In this document: piece by piece, positions 46,424 to 55,470 of the stretch
Layout of the letters: the number at the start of each line of letters is the position of its first letter
Position numbering within the stretch: the stretch's first letter is position 1
DNA from: Collinsella tanakaei
GTDB lineage: Bacteria > Actinomycetota > Coriobacteriia > Coriobacteriales > Coriobacteriaceae
Assembly (NCBI RefSeq): GCF_030373545.1
Contig: NZ_JAUDCO010000006.1
Coordinates: forward strand, 1-64,000
DNA length: 64,000 bases
Direction of reading: 5' to 3'
Notes under the pieces: model-generated
Told to the model about the DNA's origin: nothing
Seen by the model: only the letters and a program-made list of their open reading frames with translations
Database searches by the model: none
Translations under genes and position numbers: made by a program

Positions 46424-47321
46424 CATGGGCGCGTCTGCCACCTCCCTGACGGTGGGAATCGTCGGACTCGGTCTCATAGGCGGGAGCTTTGCGCGGGGCT
46501 ACCGGGCCCACGGCGCCTGTGTGTATGCCTATGATCCCGACCAGGACACGATGGGCGCCGCGCGTATCGAGACCATTGCGGGAACGCTGGACGACGACAC
46601 GATTCCCGCATGCGACCTCATCGTGCTTGCCGCCTATCCGGACGCCTGCCTTGGCTGGCTGCGCGAGCATGCCAAGGTGCTTGGCGCCTGTTCGTCTGCG
46701 GACGAGAAGCGCGGACCTTTGGTCGTCGACACCGCGGGCGTCAAGACCGCGATCTGCTCCGAGGCGTTTCGACTGGCATTCGACTATGGTTTTTCCTTCC
46801 TGGGCGCCCATCCCATGGCCGGAACCGAGCACTCGGGATTCGCGCATGCGCGCGCCGACCTGTTCTGCGGAGCACCCATGGTCCTCACGCCCCCGCCGTG
46901 CGGCGACATGGATCGCCTCGAGCTGCTCGACCGCGCCCACACGCTGCTCGAACCGCTTGGATTCGGCAGCTACAGCGTCACGACCCCCGAGGCGCACGAC
47001 GAGGTGATCGCCTTTACCAGCCAGCTCGCCCACGTCGTCTCCAACGCGTACGTCAAGAGTCCGACTGCCCAGGTCCACCATGGGTTTTCAGCGGGCAGCT
47101 ATCGCGACCTGACGCGCGTCGCCCACCTGAACGCCTCCATGTGGGCCGAGCTCATGTGCGACGACGCGGAGAACCTGAGCCGCGAGATCGGATGGCTCAT
47201 AGATGCGCTGGCAGCCTACCGCGACGCGCTCGATGCAAACGATCGCGATCGCCTGCGCATGCTGCTTGCCGAGGGCGATCGCATCAAGCGCTCACTGGAC
47301 GACGGCGACATGAATGAGTAG
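46416..47321 (+). CDS. tyrA: Prephenate dehydrogenase
   Basis: 301 aa. It oxidises prephenate to 4-hydroxyphenylpyruvate for tyrosine. The Rossmann motif GLGLIGGS is at 17-24. The active-site segment HPMAGTEHSG (132-141) has the two His residues, followed by a C-terminal helical domain with TSQLAHVVSNAY. There is no ACT domain, so feedback probably acts elsewhere. The ATG at 46416 overlaps aroF by 8 bases; ATG 46425 is an alternative. Confidence 0.94.
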   Translation: MSSMGASATSLTVGIVGLGLIGGSFARGYRAHGACVYAYDPDQDTMGAARIETIAGTLDDDTIPACDLIVLAAYPDACLGWLREHAKVLGACSSADEKRGPLVVDTAGVKTAICSEAFRLAFDYGFSFLGAHPMAGTEHSGFAHARADLFCGAPMVLTPPPCGDMDRLELLDRAHTLLEPLGFGSYSVTTPEAHDEVIAFTSQLAHVVSNAYVKSPTAQVHHGFSAGSYRDLTRVAHLNASMWAELMCDDAENLSREIGWLIDALAAYRDALDANDRDRLRMLLAEGDRIKRSLDDGDMNE

Positions 47322-47335
47322 TCGGGAGGTACAGC

Positions 47336-48436
47336 GTGTATACCCTAGATATCGATACCGAACGTCCCTATCGTGTACTCATCGGCACGTTGCTGCTCGA
47401 GCAATGCGGCGAGATCGTGCGCGAAGCGAGCGGAGGCTCGCGCGCGCTCATCGTGACCGACACGAACGTCGGCGCGCTCTACGCGGCGCCCGTACGTCGC
47501 AGCCTCGAGGAGGCGGGCTACGAAACGAGCGTCCACGTCTTCGAGGCCGGCGAGGAGCACAAGCGGGCTGAGACCTACCTTGCCATACTTGAGGACGCGG
47601 CTCGTCATGAGATGACGCGCGGCGATGTCATCGTCGCCCTTGGCGGCGGCGTGGTCGGCGATGTCGCCGGCTTCGCTGCGGCGACCTACATGCGCGGCTG
47701 CCATTTCGTCCAGGTTCCCACGAGCCTGCTGGCCATGGTCGACTCGTCGGTCGGGGGAAAGACGGCGATCGATCTCGCTTGCGGCAAAAACCTTGTCGGC
47801 GCTTTCTGGCAGCCCGATGTCGTCATCGCCGACGTCGGGTGCCTGGCCACGCTTGAGCCCGACCAATTTATCGACGGGTGCGGAGAGGTCGTCAAGCACG
47901 CTGTCATCGCCGATGAGGAACTGTTCTGCGAGCTCGAGAAAACGCCGCTCACCCGGGAGCTCCTGCTCGCCGACCTCTCCCGCGTCGCGTACCTCATCGC
48001 GCGCAACATCGATATCAAGCGCGCCGTCGTCAGCGCCGACGAGCGGGAAGCGGGCGTACGGAAGCTGCTCAACTTTGGCCACAGCATCGGCCACGCCGTC
48101 GAAGCGTGCTCGGACTTTCGCCTCGGCCACGGCGCATGCGTGGCGATCGGCATGGTCGCCATGGCGACGGCATGCGTTCGCACCGGTCTTTGCGAACCTT
48201 CCGTGCGCGACCGAATCCGCGCGCTTGCAGCCGCACACGGACTTCCCACGAGCTGCGACTTCACCGCCGATGAGCTGTACGCCGCCGCCCTGCATGATAA
48301 AAAGCGCTCGGGGGACGCGATCGATCTCGTGCTACCCGAGGGCATCGGAACCTGCCGTATCGCAAACGTTCCGCTTCTGGAGTTCAAGCAGCTCATCGCA
48401 CTCGGTATCGAAACCGAAGGGAGCGTCGAGGCATGA
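47336..48436 (+). CDS. aroB: 3-dehydroquinate synthase
   Basis: 366 aa. It turns DAHP to 3-dehydroquinate with NAD and zinc. All key parts are visible: GGGVVGD (103-109), VDSSVGGKTAID (135-146), GCGEVVKH (181-188) with metal ligand Glu184, NFGHSIGH with His249, and LGHG with His265. The GTG start has GGGAGG 6 bases upstream. This is the intact AroB of the genome region; a degenerate relative lies at 60.3 kb. Confidence 0.97.
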   Translation: MYTLDIDTERPYRVLIGTLLLEQCGEIVREASGGSRALIVTDTNVGALYAAPVRRSLEEAGYETSVHVFEAGEEHKRAETYLAILEDAARHEMTRGDVIVALGGGVVGDVAGFAAATYMRGCHFVQVPTSLLAMVDSSVGGKTAIDLACGKNLVGAFWQPDVVIADVGCLATLEPDQFIDGCGEVVKHAVIADEELFCELEKTPLTRELLLADLSRVAYLIARNIDIKRAVVSADEREAGVRKLLNFGHSIGHAVEACSDFRLGHGACVAIGMVAMATACVRTGLCEPSVRDRIRALAAAHGLPTSCDFTADELYAAALHDKKRSGDAIDLVLPEGIGTCRIANVPLLEFKQLIALGIETEGSVEA

Positions 48437-49752
48437 TCGCGACCATTCACCCACGAGAACTTGCGGGATCCGTGCCCGCCATCGCGTCCAAGTCCATGGC
48501 GCATCGACTCATCATCGCCGCGGCGCTCTCGAGCTCGTCGACGCACGTCGTCTGCAACACGACGTGTGACGATATCGAGGCGACCATCCGCTGCCTGACC
48601 GCCCTGGGCGCGCGCATCGAGGCGACTGGCGACGGCTACGAGGTCCATCCGGTACCGAAGAGCATCGAGCTCGGCGTTCTCAAAGCGTTTCAGGGTGCCA
48701 CGCTCGACTGCGGAGAGTCGGGCAGCACGTTGCGCTTCATGCTGCCCGTCGCCTGCGCCCTGGGTGCGAATGCGTCCTTTACCGGTGCCGCGCGTCTCGC
48801 CGAACGGCCCCTCGGTCCGCTGGTTGACGAGCTTATCGCTGCGGGGTGCGATATCGCCGCCACCGGCGCGTTTCCGATGACCGCCGGAGGCCGTCTGCGT
48901 CCGGGCGTCTTCAAACTGCCCGGCACGGTAAGCTCTCAGTTCATCTCAGGTCTGCTCCTCGCCTTCCCGGTGCTTCCCGGCGCCTGCGAGATCGAGGTGT
49001 CCGGCCGCATCGAAAGCCGGCCCTACATCAATCTGACCCTTCAGGCGCTCAAGATGTTCGGCGTGGATGTCGCCGTCGAGCGCACGACCGCGCCCGACGG
49101 CATCACCGAGCTCACGCGATTCCGCTCGACGGGGCGCCCCTACCGTTCGCCGGGCGAGGTGCGCGTCGAGGGCGATTGGTCCAACGCCGCCTTCTGGCTG
49201 TGCGCCGGAGCCCTGGGCAGCGAGCCCATCGAGGTCAAGGGCGTATCGCTCACCTCCGCCCAAGGCGACCGCAACGTCCTCGCGGCGCTCTCGCGCTTCG
49301 GTGCGCGTACCCGCAGGACCGCCGAGTCGGCGATCGTGCAACCCGACGCCCTGCATGCGTTCTCGATGAGCGCACAGGATATCCCCGATCTTGTTCCGGT
49401 GATCGCCGCCGTGGCCGCCTGCTGCGAGGGGACGACGATCATCCGCGACTGCGCTCGGCTCCGCATCAAGGAGTCCGATCGCCTCGCGACGACCACCTCG
49501 GAGCTGCGGGCGCTCGGCGCGAACGTCTCCATCGACCGCGACAGCCTGGTCATCTGCGGCAAGCCGCGCTTGAGCGGCGGCGTCGTCGAGGCGCACAACG
49601 ACCATCGTATCGCGATGATGGCCGCCGTGGCCGCGGTTCGCTGCGACGACGACGTGGTCATACGCGGGGCGCAGGCGGTCGACAAATCGTATCCGACCTT
49701 TTTTGAGCACTACCGCATGCTCGGCGGTGACGTCGAGCTCTCCCAGGATTAG
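48433..49752 (+). CDS. aroA: EPSP synthase (3-phosphoshikimate 1-carboxyvinyltransferase)
   Basis: 439 aa two-domain inside-out barrel. Substrate-binding residues appear in SKSMAHRL (Lys and Ser near 16-17), the glycine-rich CGESGSTLRFMLP, ERPLGPL and SSQFISGLL. Catalytic Asp and His/Arg occur in the DIPDLVP, RIKESDR and DHRIAMMAAV segments. The ATG overlaps the aroB stop (ATGA). Confidence 0.97.
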   Translation: MIATIHPRELAGSVPAIASKSMAHRLIIAAALSSSSTHVVCNTTCDDIEATIRCLTALGARIEATGDGYEVHPVPKSIELGVLKAFQGATLDCGESGSTLRFMLPVACALGANASFTGAARLAERPLGPLVDELIAAGCDIAATGAFPMTAGGRLRPGVFKLPGTVSSQFISGLLLAFPVLPGACEIEVSGRIESRPYINLTLQALKMFGVDVAVERTTAPDGITELTRFRSTGRPYRSPGEVRVEGDWSNAAFWLCAGALGSEPIEVKGVSLTSAQGDRNVLAALSRFGARTRRTAESAIVQPDALHAFSMSAQDIPDLVPVIAAVAACCEGTTIIRDCARLRIKESDRLATTTSELRALGANVSIDRDSLVICGKPRLSGGVVEAHNDHRIAMMAAVAAVRCDDDVVIRGAQAVDKSYPTFFEHYRMLGGDVELSQD

Positions 49753-49761
49753 GAGGGTCCC

Positions 49762-50895
49762 ATGGCATCGGTGTTCGGCAACGCCCTGAAGCTCTCGATC
49801 TTCGGCCAGTCACACTCCCCCGCCATCGGTTTTACGCTCGACGGGGTGCCCGCCGGCATCCCGGTTGACACCGAGCGTCTCCAGGCGTTCATGGATCGGC
49901 GCGCGCCCGGCCGGGCTCGGACCTCCACCGCACGCCGCGAAGCCGATGCCCCTGAGTTTTTGGGAGGCCTCACCGACGGCCACACCAACGGCGCGCCGCT
50001 CGCCGCCATTATCCGCAACGGAGATGCGCGTTCGCACGACTATGACGAGCTCAGACGCATCCCGCGCCCGGGCCATGCCGACCTGCCGGCACGTATCAAG
50101 TACCGCAACAACCATGACGTCGCGGGTGGCGGCCACTTCTCCGGCCGTCTTACCGCCGCGCTGTGCGCAGCGGGCGGCGTGGCGCTCCAAGCTCTCGAGA
50201 GCCGTGGCATCCACATCGTCGCCCACATCGCCTCGCTCGGTCCTAAGCCCATCACCGACATGCCGCTCGATGCGATGGCATACAATCCCGCCCAAGCGAC
50301 GCTCATCGGCGCCAACAAGCTCCCCTGCATCAGTTCAGATGCCGCCGAGCGCATGCAGGCGTGCATCCTTGACGCCGCCGAAAAGCTCGACAGCGTGGGC
50401 GGCGTCATCGAGTGCGCGGCCTATGGCATGCCCGCCGGTATCGGAGACCCCATGTTCGACGGTATCGAGAACCGCATCGCACACATCGCATTCGGTATCC
50501 CCGCCGTCAAGGGCGTCGAGTTCGGCACCGGCTTCGCCGCCGCCCGCCTGCGGGGCAGCGAGAACAACGACCCGTATCGCATGGGGTCCGACGGCGCGCA
50601 CCCGGTGTCCAATCACGCTGGAGGCATCCTCGGCGGCATCACCGATGGGGCGCCGGTGGTCTGGCGCATGGCCATAAAGCCCACGCCCTCGATTGCCCAG
50701 TCGCAACGAAGCGTCGACCTTGACGCGGGCATCGATGCCGACCTATCCGTACGCGGACGGCACGACCCGTGCATCGTCGCGCGCGCCGTACCGGTCGCCG
50801 AGGCGGCCTGTGCGCTCGCACTCATGGATGCCCTGGTGGAAGATGAGGGCCAACGTGCCTTCGGCACCTCAGCGGAGCCGTACGACGCGTTGTAG
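49762..50895 (+). CDS. aroC: Chorismate synthase
   Basis: 377 aa FMN-dependent enzyme making chorismate from EPSP. Signatures are FGQSHSPAIG near the start, the RTSTARREADAPEFLGG loop, YDELRRIPRPGHADL, GGGHFSGRLTA and, late, the Arg/His-rich HDPCIVARAVPVAEA. The ATG at 49762 has AGGAGG 4-5 bases upstream, 9 bases after aroA. Confidence 0.97.
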   Translation: MASVFGNALKLSIFGQSHSPAIGFTLDGVPAGIPVDTERLQAFMDRRAPGRARTSTARREADAPEFLGGLTDGHTNGAPLAAIIRNGDARSHDYDELRRIPRPGHADLPARIKYRNNHDVAGGGHFSGRLTAALCAAGGVALQALESRGIHIVAHIASLGPKPITDMPLDAMAYNPAQATLIGANKLPCISSDAAERMQACILDAAEKLDSVGGVIECAAYGMPAGIGDPMFDGIENRIAHIAFGIPAVKGVEFGTGFAAARLRGSENNDPYRMGSDGAHPVSNHAGGILGGITDGAPVVWRMAIKPTPSIAQSQRSVDLDAGIDADLSVRGRHDPCIVARAVPVAEAACALALMDALVEDEGQRAFGTSAEPYDAL

Positions 50896-50931
50896 AGACG
50901 TCGCTTCTCGCCCGAGCACAAAGGAGACCCC

Positions 50932-52074
50932 ATGGACCTGACCGATATCCGCACACGCATCGATCGCATCGACGACGAGCTGCTCGAGCGTTTCGTTGAT
51001 CGCATGGAGATCGCGACCGAGGTCGCCCGCTCCAAAAAGGAGACGGGAAAGGCGGTCTTCGATCCGGCACGCGAGCGCGATAAGCTCGCTGCGGTCGCCG
51101 CACAGGCGCCCGAGCGTTTCCGCGACCAGGCGGTCAGCCTGTTCTCGCTGCTCATGAGCATGAACAAAGCCGAGCAGCTCCGCGTGCTGCACGGAAGCAA
51201 CCCATCCGATGCCGCCGGCGCCGTCAGGCGCGAGCTCGACGCACCGCGAGCCGCGTTTCCTCGCTCCGCGCGCATCGCCTGCCAGGGCGTCGAGGGGGCG
51301 TACAGCCAGATTGCAGCGTGTCGCCTCTTCAGGCTCCCCACGATCACCTACTGCAATACGTTCGAGGACGTCTTCCGCGCCGTCCGCGACGGCGCATGCG
51401 ACTACGGCGTCGTCCCCATCGAGAACTCGACGGCGGGATCGGTCAACGCGGTATACGACCTGCTCGCTGCCTACTCGTGCTCCATCGTCAAATCGCTGCG
51501 GCAAAAGATCGACCATCAGCTGCTGGCCAAGCCCGGATCGTCCCTCGACGACATCCGGGAGGTGTACTCGCACGAGCAGGCGGTCGCCCAATGCTCGGGT
51601 TTTCTTGCCGAGCTCGGCGCGCACGTCAACGTCTTCGATAACACCGCAATGGCCGCGGAGTTCGTGGCCTCGTCTGACCGTCGCGATGTCGCCGCGCTCT
51701 CCTCGCGCGACTGCGCGAAACTCTACGGGCTCGATGTCCTCGCATCGGACGTCCAGGATTCGGACAGCAACTACACGCGGTTCGTCGTCATAGCGCCACA
51801 GCTCGAGATCTACCCGGGCGCGATGCGCACCTCGCTCATGCTCACGCTTCCCCACGAGCCCGGAGCTCTCTACCGCGTGCTCGAACGGCTCTACGCGCTC
51901 GATGTCAACATGGTGAAGCTCGAGAGCAGACCGATCGTGGGACGTGACTTCGAGTTCACGTTCTACTTCGATCTTGAGTGCGCGGCCGATGAGCGGCTCA
52001 TCGGCCTGCTCAACGCGCTCGATGACGTATGCGAGCATCTGAGATATTTCGGATCATATACGGAGGTGCTCTAA
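50932..52074 (+). CDS. pheA: Bifunctional chorismate mutase / prephenate dehydratase
   Basis: 380 aa. The N-terminal AroQ-type chorismate mutase covers 1-90 (IDRIDDELLERFVDRM). Prephenate dehydratase runs from about 112 to 288 with GAYS (122-125), ENSTAGS (164-170) and YTRFVVI including TRF 282-284. The ACT regulatory domain at 298-375 has GALYRVL and the Phe-binding ESRP (331-334), so phenylalanine feedback is expected. It joins directly to the next gene with no gap. Confidence 0.96.
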   Translation: MDLTDIRTRIDRIDDELLERFVDRMEIATEVARSKKETGKAVFDPARERDKLAAVAAQAPERFRDQAVSLFSLLMSMNKAEQLRVLHGSNPSDAAGAVRRELDAPRAAFPRSARIACQGVEGAYSQIAACRLFRLPTITYCNTFEDVFRAVRDGACDYGVVPIENSTAGSVNAVYDLLAAYSCSIVKSLRQKIDHQLLAKPGSSLDDIREVYSHEQAVAQCSGFLAELGAHVNVFDNTAMAAEFVASSDRRDVAALSSRDCAKLYGLDVLASDVQDSDSNYTRFVVIAPQLEIYPGAMRTSLMLTLPHEPGALYRVLERLYALDVNMVKLESRPIVGRDFEFTFYFDLECAADERLIGLLNALDDVCEHLRYFGSYTEVL

Positions 52075-53337
52075 ATGGAGCAGACGCGACCCTACGGCGT
52101 ACTGGGCGAGAAACTCGGCCACAGCTATACGCCGGTTATCTACCGTGAGCTCGCGGGCTTGAACTACGTGAAATTCGAACGGGAGCCCGATCAGCTCGAA
52201 GCATTCCTGCGCGGAAACGAATGGGAGGGCGTGAACGTCACGATTCCCTACAAGAAAGCCGTTCTTCCCTATCTGGACGAGCTTTCCGACATCGCGCGCC
52301 GCATGGGCAACGTCAACACGGTGACCCGACTGGCAGACGGACGGCTTCGGGGCGACAACACCGACTACTTCGGTTTCAAGTTCCTGCTCGAATCGACCGG
52401 TGTCGATTACACCGACGCGCTCGTGCTCGTCCTGGGCGGTGACGGCGGCGCCGGGTCGACCGCCCTCAAGGTGCTCGCCGACCTGGGAGCACAGGCGGTC
52501 TCGGTCAATCGCGGCGGAGAGGTCACCTACGCGGACCTTGCACGCTATGCGCAGGCCGATGCCATCGTAAACTGCACGCCGGTCGGCATGTTTCCGGCCT
52601 GTCCGGCGACACCGTGCTCGCTCGACGGCTTCGAGAACCTCAAAGCCGTGGTCGACATCGTCTATAACCCCGCGCGCACCCAGATCATGATGGACGCGGA
52701 GCGTCGCGGCATCCCGACAGCCGGAGGTCTGCTGATGCTCGTCGCTCAGGCCGCGCAGGCGGTTGAGCGCTACACGGGACGGGTCCTTTCGGCCGCGCGC
52801 ATCCATGAGGTATGCGACGCCCTGCTTGCGACCGAGCAGAATATCGCGCTCATCGGCATGCCCGGCTCCGGGAAGACGTGCGTCGGCCAACAGCTCGCAG
52901 GGTTGCTGGGCCGCGAGCACATCGATATCGACCACGAGCTCGAGCTACGCCTCGGCTGCACGTGCGCGACGTTCATCGAGCAGCACGGAGAGCAGGCCTT
53001 CCGCGAGCGCGAGACCGCATGCCTGCGCGACATCGCCGGCCGCTCGCGTCTGGTCATCTCCAGCGGCGGCGGCGTGGTGACACGGCAGGAGAACTATGAC
53101 CTGCTCCATCAGAACAGCCGCATCGTCATGCTCAACCGCCCGCTCGAAGAGCTCTCCCGGAAGAACCGCCCCATAACCGCGCGCGACGGCATCGAGCGCC
53201 TTGCGACCGAGCGCATGCCCCGCTACCGCGCCTGGGCGGACGACATCGTCGATTCGCGGGAGCACGCGAAGGCGACGGCGCTCGCGGTGCGCGCCCTGCT
53301 GCCCCCTATGCTCGAGATGCCGGTCGCCGACGCGTAA
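52075..53337 (+). CDS. Shikimate dehydrogenase-shikimate kinase fusion
   Basis: 420 aa. AroE occupies about 1-255: HSYTP for shikimate binding, catalytic Lys60 (NVTIPYK) and Asp97 (DNTDYFG), cofactor loop GGDGGAGST (121-129) and CTPVGM. AroK occupies about 256-415: P-loop GMPGSGKT (261-268), Asp284/Asp286, Arg310 (AFRERE), GGG 331-333, RPIT lid and RYRAWAD near 383. It does two consecutive steps, dehydroshikimate to shikimate 3-phosphate. The ATG directly follows the pheA stop, with GGAGGT 7 bases before it in pheA. The fusion is continuous with no frameshift. Confidence 0.93.
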   Translation: MEQTRPYGVLGEKLGHSYTPVIYRELAGLNYVKFEREPDQLEAFLRGNEWEGVNVTIPYKKAVLPYLDELSDIARRMGNVNTVTRLADGRLRGDNTDYFGFKFLLESTGVDYTDALVLVLGGDGGAGSTALKVLADLGAQAVSVNRGGEVTYADLARYAQADAIVNCTPVGMFPACPATPCSLDGFENLKAVVDIVYNPARTQIMMDAERRGIPTAGGLLMLVAQAAQAVERYTGRVLSAARIHEVCDALLATEQNIALIGMPGSGKTCVGQQLAGLLGREHIDIDHELELRLGCTCATFIEQHGEQAFRERETACLRDIAGRSRLVISSGGGVVTRQENYDLLHQNSRIVMLNRPLEELSRKNRPITARDGIERLATERMPRYRAWADDIVDSREHAKATALAVRALLPPMLEMPVADA

Positions 53338-53360
53338 GACCCGCGCTTGAAAGGAGCCCC

Positions 53361-53804
53361 ATGAAGGCATTGGTTATCAACGGCCCGAACCTCAATATGC
53401 TCGGGCAGCGAGAACCGGATATCTACGGGCGCAGGACCTATGACGACCTCGTCCAAATCTGCCAGGATGCCGGTCGCCGCGCCGGATTCGACGAGGTCGA
53501 GGTCTTCCAATCCAACCACGAGGGCGCTCTCGTGGATGCGATTCAGGGCGCATGGGGCACCGCCGACGGCATCGTCATCAATCCGGCGGCGTACACGCAC
53601 ACCAGCGTGGCGATCCTTGACGCTCTGAAGGCCGTGGGGCTGCCCGCCATCGAGGTTCACATCTCCGCGGTCGAGCAGCGTGAGGACTTTCGTCAGATTT
53701 CCTACGCACGCATGGCGTGCATGGCGACGATCACCGGAGAAGGGCTGGATGGCTACGCCCACGCGCTCGAGCTGCTGGCAACGCATCTGAAGGACGCGAA
53801 GTAG
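53361..53804 (+). CDS. aroQ: 3-dehydroquinate dehydratase, type II
   Basis: 147 aa dodecamer-type enzyme. It starts with LVINGPNLNMLGQREPDIYG (the loop Arg and Tyr are present), then NPAAYTHTS with the catalytic-region Asn and His, EVHIS with His, and EDFRQISY with the substrate Arg. The residue after HIS is Ala where most family members have Asn. The ATG has AAAGGAG 4 bases upstream. Last gene of the aro operon; it converges with recN, and only 28 bases separate the stops. Confidence 0.95.
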   Translation: MKALVINGPNLNMLGQREPDIYGRRTYDDLVQICQDAGRRAGFDEVEVFQSNHEGALVDAIQGAWGTADGIVINPAAYTHTSVAILDALKAVGLPAIEVHISAVEQREDFRQISYARMACMATITGEGLDGYAHALELLATHLKDAK

Positions 53805-53832
53805 CCTCAAAGCGATCAATCGGTCCGAGCGC

Positions 53833-55470
53833 CTAGCGCTCCAGGTGCCCGGCCTCGCGCAGCATCTGGCGGGCATGCGCAAGCGAGGTCTCGCTCGCGT
53901 CGCCTGACAGCATGCGCGCGATCTCCGCAACGCGATTCTGTCCGCTCACGCGCACAAGCGATGTCTCGGGAAGGTCGTCGTCGGATTTCGAGACGACGTA
54001 ATGGGTGTCGCCCATAACCGCGACCTGCGCGAGGTGCGTCACGACGATAACCTGATGCGTGCTGGCCAAGTCGGCCAGGACAAGCCCGAGCGAACGGGCG
54101 GTAGAGCCGCCGACTCCCGCATCGACCTCGTCAAACACCAACGTGTCGACGCCGTCGGCCTGACCAAGCACGACCTTGGATGCAAGCATGACGCGGGACA
54201 GCTCGCCACCCGAGGCGATGCGCCGCAGGGGACGCGGCGTCATGCCCGCGCCGCTGCGATAGAGCAGCTCGCAGGCAGCAGAACCGCAAGTCGTCCACCG
54301 ATCGCGCGGAAGCTCGCGGGAATCCCAGACGAGCTCGGCGTGGCCCATCTCCAGGCGAGCCATCTGCTTTCCCACCTCGCGGCAGAATCGGGGCGCCGCC
54401 GCATTGCGGGCGCGCATCAGCGCGCGAGCGCATCGAGACAGATTCGCCTCGGCTTCGTCGCGCTCTTGGCGGGCGCGGCGAATGCGGGCCTCGCCGTCGT
54501 CGACGAGTGCGAGCAGCTCATGAGCCTCCTCACGCCGGCGCAGCACATCGTCCATAGTTGGCCCGAACTGCCGAAGCAGGCCCTTGAGCTCTCCATATCG
54601 CTCCTGCGCCTGCTGGAGTTCAGCGGGATCGAACTCGATATCGTCGCGATACCGGCGAAGATCGGCAGCGATGTCCTCGATCGTGATCGCCGCCCCGGCG
54701 AGCCCGTCGGCGAACTGAGCGAGCTTGGCATCGACTGAACCCATACGCGCGAGCCCCGCAATCGCCTCGTTCAGCGAGTCGAGGACACCGCCCTCGTCAC
54801 CGATGGCGGACTCGGCATCACGGGCGCATCCAACGAGCGCCTCGGCGTGTTCGGCGCGCGGCAGGACCTCCTCGAGCTCCTCGAGCTCGGTCTCACCTGG
54901 GTCGACCTCGTCGATACGGGTGAGCGCAAAGCGCGCCTCCTCGAGGCGCGAGCCCTGCGTGCGCGCCGCGGCCTCGACGCGCTCGAGTTCGCGGGCGGCG
55001 TCACGGGCGGCGGCGAAGGCCTCGCGGTAGGCGGCAAGCGGCTTTGCGATGGCCGCCCCGGCCCAGGCGTCGACCATATCGACATGGGTTGCAGGGTCGA
55101 GCAGGCGCTGGTGCTCGTGCTGGCCGCATAGGTCAATCTGCGAGCCGACGAGCTGCGCTAGCTCGCGAACGCTTGCCAACGCTCCGTCGATCTTGACACG
55201 GCTGCGCCCGTCGGCGCCCACGCGACGGGAAACGACGATTCCCTCGGTATCATGCGGATCGCGAAAGAGGCGCCCCTCGACATGGGCGGCATCCTGCCCT
55301 TCGCGGACAAGCGACGAGTCGGCTCGATCCCCCATGAGCAGACGGCAGGCAGAGAGCAGCGCCGTCTTGCCGGCGCCGGTCTCGCCGGTGAGCACCGTAA
55401 GGCCGGTGTCGGGCGAAAGCACCGCGTCGCGGATCAGCGCGAGGTCGGTGACGTGGATCTCATCGATCAT
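53833..55470 (-). CDS. recN: DNA repair protein RecN
   Basis: 545 aa SMC-like ATPase for double-strand-break repair. Walker A GETGAGKT (29-36), a long coiled coil at about 150-370, then the signature ASGGELSRVMLA and Walker B LVFDEVDAGVGG. The ATG at 55470 overlaps nadK by 11 bases. The gene ends in a small GAGCGC/GCGCTC hairpin centred on its stop codon. Confidence 0.95.
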   Translation of the reverse strand: MIDEIHVTDLALIRDAVLSPDTGLTVLTGETGAGKTALLSACRLLMGDRADSSLVREGQDAAHVEGRLFRDPHDTEGIVVSRRVGADGRSRVKIDGALASVRELAQLVGSQIDLCGQHEHQRLLDPATHVDMVDAWAGAAIAKPLAAYREAFAAARDAARELERVEAAARTQGSRLEEARFALTRIDEVDPGETELEELEEVLPRAEHAEALVGCARDAESAIGDEGGVLDSLNEAIAGLARMGSVDAKLAQFADGLAGAAITIEDIAADLRRYRDDIEFDPAELQQAQERYGELKGLLRQFGPTMDDVLRRREEAHELLALVDDGEARIRRARQERDEAEANLSRCARALMRARNAAAPRFCREVGKQMARLEMGHAELVWDSRELPRDRWTTCGSAACELLYRSGAGMTPRPLRRIASGGELSRVMLASKVVLGQADGVDTLVFDEVDAGVGGSTARSLGLVLADLASTHQVIVVTHLAQVAVMGDTHYVVSKSDDDLPETSLVRVSGQNRVAEIARMLSGDASETSLAHARQMLREAGHLER

